Shown one piece after another: positions 1-7,694 of a stretch of 64,000 bases of DNA (position 1 is the stretch's first letter; each line of letters opens with the position of its first letter). Location: contig JACQWY010000016.1 in assembly GCA_016209015.1 (NCBI GenBank), forward strand, positions 1-64,000, in the 5' to 3' direction. This stretch comes from Gammaproteobacteria bacterium (lineage in GTDB: Bacteria; Pseudomonadota; Gammaproteobacteria; Ga0077536). The position numbers and the translations under genes are program-made. Under the pieces are notes generated by a model. The model ran no database searches. It was not told the DNA's origin and saw only the letters and a program-made list of their open reading frames with translations.

Positions 1-1
1 G

Positions 2-261
2 TTCAGAGCTTCCGGCGGCACAGGGATGTGCCGCCGTGAACAGTGGCGTAAGCCATTGTTCACGTAAGGTTGGCAAGAACCACGCTTCTTGCCGACCGTG
101 CTCTGAAAAGTCCAGGATGGACTTATTCAGAGCTTCCGGCGGCACAGGGATGTGCCGCCGTGAACAGTGGCGTAAGCCATTGTTCACGTAAGGTCGGCAA
201 GAACCACGCTTCTTGCCGACCGTGCTCTGAAAAGTCCAGGATGGACTTATTCAGAGCTTCC
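2..261. repeat. Two tandem 124-bp multi-hairpin repeat units
   Basis: The unit starting TTCAGAGCTTCCGGCGGCAC at position 2 repeats at 126 and begins again at 250, giving an exact period of 124 bp with one visible substitution between units (GGTTGG versus GGTCGG). Each unit contains four successive self-complementary blocks: GGCGGCAC/GTGCCGCC, GTGAACA/TGTTCAC, GGCAAGAA/TTCTTGCC and GCTCTGAA/TTCAGAGC. An inverted copy lies at 56192-56328. The array sits just downstream of the carboxylase gene, and positions 262-318 hold nothing else I recognise. It may be a REP/MITE-like element. Confidence 0.9.
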
Positions 262-318
262 CTAAATAGGAGGCCACTAAAGGCAGACGATGTCTATCGA
301 GGCTCCGCTGCCGGTATA

Positions 319-3300
319 TCACCACACGTCGACATACGGCCTTCTCCCGCCGCGGCGCGGGCCGGTCGTGCGCAGCGCGCGCAGCAGCCAGGAACGCGTC
401 TCCGCCGGATCGATCACGGCATCGATCTCGAGCTGCGAGGCGACGTTCACGGCCTTGCCCGTCGTGTACATGCGCGCGAGCAGCTTCTCGTAGAGCGCCT
501 GGCGCGCGGTCGGGTCCGTCTCGGCCTCGAGCTCCTTCCTGAAGCCGAGCTGCACCGCGCCTTCGAGCCCCATCGGGCCGAACTCCGCGGTCGGCCAGGC
601 GATCGTCATGAACGGACGATGGAAGCTTCCTCCGGCCATCGCCTGCGCGCCGAGGCCATACCCTTTGCGCAGCACGACGGTGAAGAGCGGCACGCTGAGA
701 TTCGCGCTCGCGACGATGAGGCGCGAGCCGCGGCGCACGGCCGCGGTCTTCTCGCTGTCGGGACCGACCATGAAACCCGGCGTGTCGCACAACGAGACGA
801 CCGGCAGACCATAGGCGTCGCAGAGCTGCAGGAAGCGCCCGCCCTTCTCGCCGCCGGGGCCGTCGATGGCGCCGCCGAGATGGCGCGGATCGTTCGCGAT
901 GAGACCGAAGGGCACGCCTTCGATGCGGACGAGGGCCGTCACGATGCCGACGCCGTACGCGCGCCGGAGCTCGATCACCGAGCCCTCGTCTGCGAGCGTG
1001 TCGATGACGGCACGCACGTCGTACACGCGCAGACGGTTCTCCGGCACGAGATGGCGGAGCCTGCGTTGATCCGTGCAGCTCCATTCCGTCACCGGCCCCT
1101 GGAAACAGCCGAGGATCCGCCGCGCGACCGCCGCGCCCTCGACTTCGTCCGCGACCGCGAGATCGACCACACCGTTCGCGGTCTGCACGTCGATCGGTCC
1201 GATGTCCTCCGGCTTGAAGCGGCCGAGCCCCCCGCCTTCGATCATCGCCGGCCCCGCGAGGCCGATGTTCGAGTCGCGCGTGGCGATCGTGATGTCCGCG
1301 CAGCCGAAGATGATCGCGTTGCCGGCGAAGCAGCGCCCGGAGTTGATCGCGATGCGCGGGGCGACGCCGGAGAGCTGCGGCCAGGTCGTGAACGTCGCGA
1401 GATCGAGCCAGGAGCTGATGATGTCGTCGACGTCGACGTCGCCCGGGCGCCCGCCGCCGCCTTCCGTGAAGAACACGATCGGCAGCTTCCATTCCTGCGC
1501 GAGCTCGAAGAGGCGATCCTTTTTCTTGTGGTTCATCACGCCCTGCGTGCCGGCGAGCACGGTGTAGTCGTAGGCGAGCACCATGCAGCGCGCCGTCTCC
1601 GGCGCGTAGTCCGCGCCGTTCACCGTGCCGATGCCGCCGACCATGCCGTCGGCGGGCGTGTTCTTCCGCAAGTCCTCGAGCGAGCGCCGGCGGCGCTGCG
1701 CGGCGACGATGAGCGCGCCGTACTCGATGAAGCTGCCGGGATCGACGATCGCTTCCACGTTCTCGCGTGCCGTGCGTTGCCCGAGCTTGCGGCGCTTCGC
1801 GACGGCCTCGGGGCGTGCGGCGTCGAGCGTCATCGCATGCCGCGCGAGCACTTCGTCGAGATCGGCGCGCGAGGCCTCGAGATCGAGCGCGGCAGCGGCG
1901 GTTTCCGCTTCACCTTCCTCCGCCTCGGGCAGCACGAAGAGTATGGCTTCGCCCGCCGCGAGCGTAACTCCGGGATCCGTGACCACGGCCGCGACGAGGC
2001 CCGACTGTGGCGTCTCGACGTGGTGGTGCATCTTCATCGCCTCCAGCACCGCGACCGCCGCGCCGCGGCGGATGCGCGCGCCGACCTCGACGTCGATGCT
2101 CACGACGCTGCCGCGGATCGGGGCCACGATCGCGATCGCGCCGGCCGGCCCCGACACCGCGGTCTGCGCCTGCGTCTGCGCAGTGACGGCGGTTTCGGGC
2201 GCCGCCGCCGGCGTGAGCTCGCCGGCGGCGGCGACGAGGGCCGCGGCCTGGGTCTCGATGAAGCGCGTCGTGAAATGCACGGCCGCGATTTCCGGATGAC
2301 GCAGAATTGCGCGCAACAGCGGCAGGTTCGTCGCCGTGCCGTCGAGGCGGAACTCGGCGGCCGCGCGGTCCGCCCGGCGCAGCAGCGCGCCGAAGTCCGG
2401 CGACGACGAGCGCACGACGAGCTTCGCGATCAGGGAATCGAACGCGGGATTGACTGCGTAACCCGCATAGGCGGCGCCGTCGACGCGCACGCCCGGTCCG
2501 GCCGCGGGCTCGTAACGGTAGATGACACCGCCGGCCGGCCGCGCCACGCCATCCGCGCCGAGCGTCTCGGCGTTCACGCGCAATTGCACGGCGTAGCCCT
2601 GTGGCGCCGCCGGCGGAGTGGCCAGGCCGAGCTCGGCGAGCGTGCGGCCGCGGGCGACCTCGAACTGCAGCGCGACGAGATCGAGGCCGAGCACCTCTTC
2701 CGTCACCGTGTGCTCGACCTGCAGGCGCGGGTTCGCCTCGATGAACCACCAGCCGCCGGCCGCGACGTCGACGAGAAACTCGAACGTGCCGAGGCCGCGA
2801 TAGCCGACGGCGCGGGCGAGCGCGCACGCCGCGTCGAGCACGGCGCTGCGCAAGGCGTCCGGCAGCGCCGGGGCAGGCGCGATCTCGACCATCTTCTGAT
2901 GCCGGCGCTGCAGCGTGCAGTCGCGCTCCCAGAGGTGCACGACGCCGCCCCGGCCGTCACCGAGGATCTGCACTTCGACGTGACGCGCGTTCACGACGCA
3001 GCGTTCCGCGTAGAGCGTGCCGTCGCCGAACGCGGCCTCGGCTTCGCCCTTGCAGCGCGCGAGCGCGTCAGCGACGTCGATGCCGGGCCCGAGCACCTGC
3101 ATGCCGCGCCCGCCGCCGCCGGCCGCCGCTTTGATCACCGCGCCGGCGCCGTCAGCGAGCGCGGCGACGAACGCCGCGACGTCTGCCACGCCGGTCAGCG
3201 CGGTTGAACCCTCGAGCACGGACACGCCTTGTTCGCAGGCGAGCCGGCGCGCCGCGATCTTGTTGCCGAAGAGCTCGAGCTGCGCGGGCGTCGGACCGAC

Positions 3301-3606
3301 GAAGGCGAGGCCCGCGGTCTCGCAACGCGTCGCGAATTGCGCGCTCTCGGAGAGAAAGCCGTAGCCCGGATGAACTGCATCGCAGTGCGTGGCGCGGGCC
3401 GCCGCGACGAGCGCTTCGGCGTCGAGATAGGCGCGCGCGCCGCGGCCCGGCAGCGGCACCGATTCGTCGGCACGATGGGCGTGCAGGCCGTCGGCATCGT
3501 CGGCGCCGTGCACCGCGACGCTCGTGATGCCGAGGTCGGCAGCGGTGCGTGCGATGCGGATGGCGATCTCGCCGCGATTCGCGATCAGGACCCTCGTTAC
3601 GCTCAT
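319..3606 (-). CDS. Single-chain biotin-dependent acyl-CoA carboxylase
   Basis: Protein of 1095 aa combining all carboxylase functions in one chain. An N-terminal biotin carboxylase (about 1-450) starts with IANRGEIAIRIA and has the glycine-rich ATP loop KAAAGGGGRGM. A biotinyl domain follows with EAMKM, whose biotinylated lysine is K525. The C-terminal carboxyltransferase (about 600-1080) resembles fused beta and alpha subunits of acyl/propionyl-CoA carboxylases. Size and order match the single-chain long-chain acyl-CoA carboxylases described in some actinobacteria and proteobacteria. It would carboxylate an acyl-CoA to a 2-carboxyacyl-CoA in the cytoplasm. The ATG at 3606 has a strong upstream GGGGAGG. 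It is divergent from the HyuB-type gene. Substrate chain length cannot be read from the sequence. Confidence 0.9.
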   Translation of the reverse strand: MSVTRVLIANRGEIAIRIARTAADLGITSVAVHGADDADGLHAHRADESVPLPGRGARAYLDAEALVAAARATHCDAVHPGYGFLSESAQFATRCETAGLAFVGPTPAQLELFGNKIAARRLACEQGVSVLEGSTALTGVADVAAFVAALADGAGAVIKAAAGGGGRGMQVLGPGIDVADALARCKGEAEAAFGDGTLYAERCVVNARHVEVQILGDGRGGVVHLWERDCTLQRRHQKMVEIAPAPALPDALRSAVLDAACALARAVGYRGLGTFEFLVDVAAGGWWFIEANPRLQVEHTVTEEVLGLDLVALQFEVARGRTLAELGLATPPAAPQGYAVQLRVNAETLGADGVARPAGGVIYRYEPAAGPGVRVDGAAYAGYAVNPAFDSLIAKLVVRSSSPDFGALLRRADRAAAEFRLDGTATNLPLLRAILRHPEIAAVHFTTRFIETQAAALVAAAGELTPAAAPETAVTAQTQAQTAVSGPAGAIAIVAPIRGSVVSIDVEVGARIRRGAAVAVLEAMKMHHHVETPQSGLVAAVVTDPGVTLAAGEAILFVLPEAEEGEAETAAAALDLEASRADLDEVLARHAMTLDAARPEAVAKRRKLGQRTARENVEAIVDPGSFIEYGALIVAAQRRRRSLEDLRKNTPADGMVGGIGTVNGADYAPETARCMVLAYDYTVLAGTQGVMNHKKKDRLFELAQEWKLPIVFFTEGGGGRPGDVDVDDIISSWLDLATFTTWPQLSGVAPRIAINSGRCFAGNAIIFGCADITIATRDSNIGLAGPAMIEGGGLGRFKPEDIGPIDVQTANGVVDLAVADEVEGAAVARRILGCFQGPVTEWSCTDQRRLRHLVPENRLRVYDVRAVIDTLADEGSVIELRRAYGVGIVTALVRIEGVPFGLIANDPRHLGGAIDGPGGEKGGRFLQLCDAYGLPVVSLCDTPGFMVGPDSEKTAAVRRGSRLIVASANLSVPLFTVVLRKGYGLGAQAMAGGSFHRPFMTIAWPTAEFGPMGLEGAVQLGFRKELEAETDPTARQALYEKLLARMYTTGKAVNVASQLEIDAVIDPAETRSWLLRALRTTGPRRGGRRPYVDVW

Positions 3607-3820
3607 GCGGCAGACCTCCCCTCGCGACGCGCCCGCCGGCGCGCCGTCAGCATTCGTTCCGTGAGTGCGGCGGACGCGCGCCCGGCGTCCCCGATATGGC
3701 TTGTCGCCCCATGATACCCGTCAGTATGATTCCGGGACTACAGCGGGACAGAGGCGCAAACCGGAGGCGGTGAGCGCGGCCGGAGGTCACGATGACGATT
3801 CTTCGCAGCGGGCGGCGCGC

Positions 3821-6112
3821 ATGAGCGCCGAAGCTCACGACGCCGCCGGCGGCGCGCGACTCTCGGAGCACGAGCGCAGACTCCTCGACGAATTTCTGGC
3901 CGAGAACCGGCTCTTCTACGGCCCCGATCCCGAGATCATGCGCCACCACGCGCTCTCGCCGCGCACCGCCGCCGAGGAACGCGCGCTCGGCGCGGGCCTC
4001 GCGCCGAGCCGCATCAATCTCGTCCGCGAGCGCATCTCCGCGGCCTTGAACGAAGTGTTCTCGATGGTCGAGCAGACGGGCGTGGCGCCCGGCGCGAAAT
4101 GGGGCGATCTCGTCTCGGCGATCTTCACCGAGGCGGGCGATCTCTCGCAGATCGGCCCGCAGGGCATCGCGGGTTTCGCGGCCGTCTGCCATTACCCGAT
4201 CCGCTTCATCCGCAAATACTGGATGAACGATCCGTCGGTGGGCGTCCGCGAAGGCGATGCGTTCATCCACAACGACTCGCGCTACGGCAACATCCACAAC
4301 ACCGACCAGAGCATGATCATGCCGCTCTTCCACGACGGCGAGATCGTCTGCTGGCTCGCGGCGACGATCCACGAGGGCGAGTGCGGCGCCATCGAGCCGG
4401 GCGGCATGCCCTCGATCGCGGAATCGAAGTACGACGAGGGGCTCAAGATGTGCCCCTTCAAGTGCGCCGAGAATTTTCGACTCAAGCGCGACCTCGTGAA
4501 CTTCCTGCAGAACTCCGTGCGTGACCCGAAGCTCCAGCTCTTCGACATGAAGGTGAAGCTGCACGCCGTCATCCGCATGCGCGAACGCATGCTCGCCATC
4601 ATCGGGGAGTTCGGACACGACTGCGTCGTCGCGACCTTGAGAACGACGCTGGAGGACACCGAGGCCGAGGTGAAGCGCCGCATCGCGGAGCTGCCGGACG
4701 GCACGGTCCGGCTGAACACCTTCATCGACGGCGATCTGCGCGAGCACATCCTCGCGAAGTTCCCGCTCGAGATCACCGTCAAGGGCAATCGCATGACGTT
4801 CGACTTCCGCGGCGCCTGCCCCGAGCTCACGAACCGTTCGGTCAACACCGCGGTCGCCTCGCTGAAGAGCGCGCTGAGCTCCTGCATGCTGCTCTACGTC
4901 TGGCCGGATCTGCCGGTGAACCAGGCGGCGTTCAGCCCGATCGAGGTCGTCACGAACAGGAACTCGCTCGTCGACCCTTCGGACGAGGCGCCGAACGCGA
5001 TGAGCCTCATCCCGCTGTTCCGCGCGCTGAGCACGCCCTCGCAGGTGATGGCGAAGTTCAACTACTGCCTGCCGCGGCGCTACACCGCGATCAACGCCTC
5101 GCACTACAACCAGCCGGCGACGTTCGTCTACGGCGGTTTGACGCAGCACATCGAGATCACCGGCAACTTCTGCGCCGACATCAACGGCTGCGGCGCCGGC
5201 GGGCGCGAGGACAACGACGGCGAGCACGCCATGTCGCCGTCCTTCGGCGCGTTCGCGGATACGGGCGAGTTCGAGCTCGCCGAGGAGGAGCTGCCGTTCG
5301 TGCGCCTCGTCGCGCAGCAGTTGACGAAGGATCGCGTCGGCTTCGGCAAGCAGCGCGGCGGCATGGGCTACGAGCAGGTCGTCGCGGTCAAGGGCAGCGA
5401 CATGTTCGGTTTCATGACCGGCCAGTGCGGCGCGCTCCACCCTTCCGCTTACGGGCTCTTCGGCGGCTATGCCTGCCCGGCGTATCCGCTCGCGAAGATC
5501 AAGGACGTGAACGTCTTCGACGTGCTCGCGACGCATCCCGAGCGCGTGAAGTTCTCGATGATCGACCTCATGAACGAGCAGGCGATCCCCGGCGCGCGTT
5601 ACGTGATGCAGGACGCGGGACTGCCGTTCGAGCTCGCGGGCCAGGGCGAGGTCTACATGATCTGCCAGGGCTCGGGCGGCGGCTACGGCGACGTGCTCGA
5701 GCGCGATCCCGGGCTCGTGATGCAGGACGTCGAGGAAGGCCTGCTCTCGCCGCGGCTCGCGCGCGAAATCTATTTCGTCGCGTTCGACGAGCAGACGCTC
5801 GTCGCAGACAACGCCGCGACGAGCGCGGCGCGTGCCGTCGAGCGTGAAGCGCGCAAGCAGCGCGGCGTGCCGTTCGACGCGTTCTGCGCGGCGTGGGTGA
5901 AGCCCGGCCCCGATCCGGCGCTGCCTTATCTCGGTGCGTGGGGTCCGAACGACGGGCCCATCATCGCAACCCCACCGGGTGGTCCGCGCAGCGTCATGCC
6001 ACCGGACGACGTCAAGGGAATCTTCGTGTCCAATCCGAAGGATCGCCGCATCGCGGAGCTCGAAGCGCGGGTCGCAGCGCTCGAAAAGGAGATGGCGTCG
6101 CGCCGCGCGTAG
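3821..6112 (+). CDS. Acetone-carboxylase alpha-like HyuB-family protein
   Basis: Protein of 763 aa in the hydantoinase B/oxoprolinase family. It most resembles the alpha subunit of acetone carboxylase in length and in blocks such as GPDPEIMRHH, APGAKWGDLV, FIHNDSRYGNIHNTDQS and NSVRDPKLQL. In the known enzyme this subunit works with a HyuA-type beta subunit and a small gamma subunit in ATP-dependent ketone carboxylation. Neither partner is adjacent: the divergent neighbour is a biotin carboxylase and the next gene is an EAL protein. I chose ATG 3821 because family similarity starts there; an open frame extends upstream to 3665. The C-terminus ends in a short acidic/coiled segment. The TAG stop lies inside a palindromic repeat. 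The family call is firm; the substrate is inferred. Confidence 0.85.
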   Translation: MSAEAHDAAGGARLSEHERRLLDEFLAENRLFYGPDPEIMRHHALSPRTAAEERALGAGLAPSRINLVRERISAALNEVFSMVEQTGVAPGAKWGDLVSAIFTEAGDLSQIGPQGIAGFAAVCHYPIRFIRKYWMNDPSVGVREGDAFIHNDSRYGNIHNTDQSMIMPLFHDGEIVCWLAATIHEGECGAIEPGGMPSIAESKYDEGLKMCPFKCAENFRLKRDLVNFLQNSVRDPKLQLFDMKVKLHAVIRMRERMLAIIGEFGHDCVVATLRTTLEDTEAEVKRRIAELPDGTVRLNTFIDGDLREHILAKFPLEITVKGNRMTFDFRGACPELTNRSVNTAVASLKSALSSCMLLYVWPDLPVNQAAFSPIEVVTNRNSLVDPSDEAPNAMSLIPLFRALSTPSQVMAKFNYCLPRRYTAINASHYNQPATFVYGGLTQHIEITGNFCADINGCGAGGREDNDGEHAMSPSFGAFADTGEFELAEEELPFVRLVAQQLTKDRVGFGKQRGGMGYEQVVAVKGSDMFGFMTGQCGALHPSAYGLFGGYACPAYPLAKIKDVNVFDVLATHPERVKFSMIDLMNEQAIPGARYVMQDAGLPFELAGQGEVYMICQGSGGGYGDVLERDPGLVMQDVEEGLLSPRLAREIYFVAFDEQTLVADNAATSAARAVEREARKQRGVPFDAFCAAWVKPGPDPALPYLGAWGPNDGPIIATPPGGPRSVMPPDDVKGIFVSNPKDRRIAELEARVAALEKEMASRRA

Positions 6113-6252
6113 GTCCGAATAGCGCAGCGTATTCGGACGTTCCACCGCGCAACCCGCTTCCCCGACACCACGCGCCGCATACGCCGCGGAGCCCGGACGC
6201 ACCGGCGTCTACATTTCGAACGTCCGATTACGCTTTCGCCATCCGGACCTAC
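6109..6252. repeat. TAGGTCCG palindromic repeat pair (family A)
   Basis: Two hairpins in opposite orientation: GTCCGAATA...TATTCGGAC at 6113-6138 and GTCCGAT...ATCCGGAC at 6222-6248, with outer ends GTAGGTCC and GGACCTAC. The same paired layout occurs at 11682-11790, and single hairpins occur at 28633-28663 and 59782-59817. It follows the end of the HyuB-family gene and probably also acts as a transcription terminator. Confidence 0.8.
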
Positions 6253-6304
6253 GAAAGAGCGCGCAGTCCTCAAGCCCGCGCCGCCCCCCGACGATAAACT
6301 CCGC

Positions 6305-7576
6305 ATGCTCACCGATGCGCAGCCCAACGCGGGGGTCGAGACTCCCTCCGATTTCGAACGGATCGCCCGTGGCCTGCGCTACCGGCGCGGCCATCTCACG
6401 ACGCGCTGGCAGACGATGAATCTGCGCAGCGTGCTCCAGCCGGTCTTCAGCGTGCGCCATCAACGGCCCATCGGCTGCGAGGCGCTCATTCGCGGCAGCG
6501 GCGACGGCGACGAGGAGATCCCGCCGTGGCGAATATTCGCGACAGCCACGAGCGAGGACGCGTTGCATCTCGATCGGCGCTGCGCGGCGCTGCATTGTCA
6601 TAATTTTGCCGCAATCGCGGGCGCGAGCCAGTGGCTGTTCCTGAACCTGCACCCCGCGGAGTTCATCCAGCAGGCCTGGGACGACGGCTTCTTCCGCAGC
6701 CTGATCGACGAGACGAAGCTGAACCCGGGACAGATCGTCTTCGAAATCCTCGAGACGCCGATCCCCGAGCACGTCGAGCTCGCGGAAGCCATCGCGCATC
6801 TGCGCGGACTCGGCGCGCTCGTCGCGCTCGACGATTTCGGCGCGGGGCATTCGAACTTCGAGCGCATCTGGCGCCTGAAGCCCGACATCGTGAAGCTCGA
6901 TCGCGCCCTGCTGCTCTATGCGGAACAGGATCCGATCATGCGCCGCAGCTTCGGCAGCATCGTCGAGATCCTGCATCAGAACCGCTGCCTCGTCGTCGCC
7001 GAGGGCATCGAGACGGAAGCGCAGGCGCTGCTTGCGATCGACGCGAACGTCGATCTCGTGCAGGGCTACTATTTCTCGCGCCCCTTCGAGATCAGCGGCG
7101 CGCTCGGCGAGTCGGCTGTCGACTGGCGCGCGCTCGAGAGCACGCTCAAGGCGCGCGACGAAGGCTCGTTCGCGTTCAAGCGGCCCTTCCTCGCCCACAT
7201 CGCGAAGCTGCACGAGATCGCGGCGGCCGTCGCGCGCGGCGCGGACTTCGCGAACGCCGCGGGCGCGCTGTTCGAATTCGAGGACGTGCTGCGCTGTTAT
7301 GCGATCGACGGCGACGGCCGCCAGCGCCAGGCGAACCTGCCCTCGCCGCATGTCGCGCGCATCGCCGATCCGCGGCTCGCGCCGCTCGCCGGTGCCGAGG
7401 GCGCGTCGTGGTATCACCGCCCGTATTTCCGGCGCGCGAAGACCCAGCCCGGCGAAGTGCAGGTCTCGCGCGAGTATCTCTCCTGCACGGACGCACTGCT
7501 CTGCACGACGCTCTCGATCGCCGTCGACGCGCCCGAAGGCCAGAAGATCCTCTGCTGCGATCTGCAGGCCGAATGA
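6305..7576 (+). CDS. EAL-domain c-di-GMP phosphodiesterase with C-terminal sensor domain
   Basis: Cytosolic-looking protein of 423 aa. The EAL domain (about 40-260) retains the catalytic set: EALIR (E59), FLNLHP, a glutamate in FEILET, DDFGAG, the lysine in DIVKLD, VAEGIET and QGYYFSRP. It should therefore hydrolyse cyclic di-GMP to pGpG. The remaining ~160 residues contain SWYHRPYFRRA and resemble the PAS/Cache-like signalling domain found after EAL in YkuI-type proteins, so a small ligand may control it. There is no GGDEF partner domain and no membrane segment. The ATG at 6305 has no obvious strong ribosome-binding site. It is transcribed alone, before the PQQ dehydrogenase. Confidence 0.88.
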   Translation: MLTDAQPNAGVETPSDFERIARGLRYRRGHLTTRWQTMNLRSVLQPVFSVRHQRPIGCEALIRGSGDGDEEIPPWRIFATATSEDALHLDRRCAALHCHNFAAIAGASQWLFLNLHPAEFIQQAWDDGFFRSLIDETKLNPGQIVFEILETPIPEHVELAEAIAHLRGLGALVALDDFGAGHSNFERIWRLKPDIVKLDRALLLYAEQDPIMRRSFGSIVEILHQNRCLVVAEGIETEAQALLAIDANVDLVQGYYFSRPFEISGALGESAVDWRALESTLKARDEGSFAFKRPFLAHIAKLHEIAAAVARGADFANAAGALFEFEDVLRCYAIDGDGRQRQANLPSPHVARIADPRLAPLAGAEGASWYHRPYFRRAKTQPGEVQVSREYLSCTDALLCTTLSIAVDAPEGQKILCCDLQAE

Positions 7577-7694
7577 TGTGCTGCGGCGCGTGATACACAT
7601 TTCCGGAACACTGCGTTAGTCTCTGGCGCTCGCGGCCGCCCGTCCGGGCGCCGCGTCCGATGTTTTCCCACCGTCTCGAACAGGAGCAAGCCTG

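Noticed and set aside
2-261. CRISPR array
   Set aside because: Only two head-to-tail units with no unique spacers and no cas genes; each unit is a chain of hairpins.
70-3207. A 1045-aa open frame on the plus strand opposite the carboxylase
   Set aside because: Arg/Ala/His-rich low-complexity composition typical of an antisense frame in GC-rich DNA; the minus strand holds an unmistakable carboxylase.
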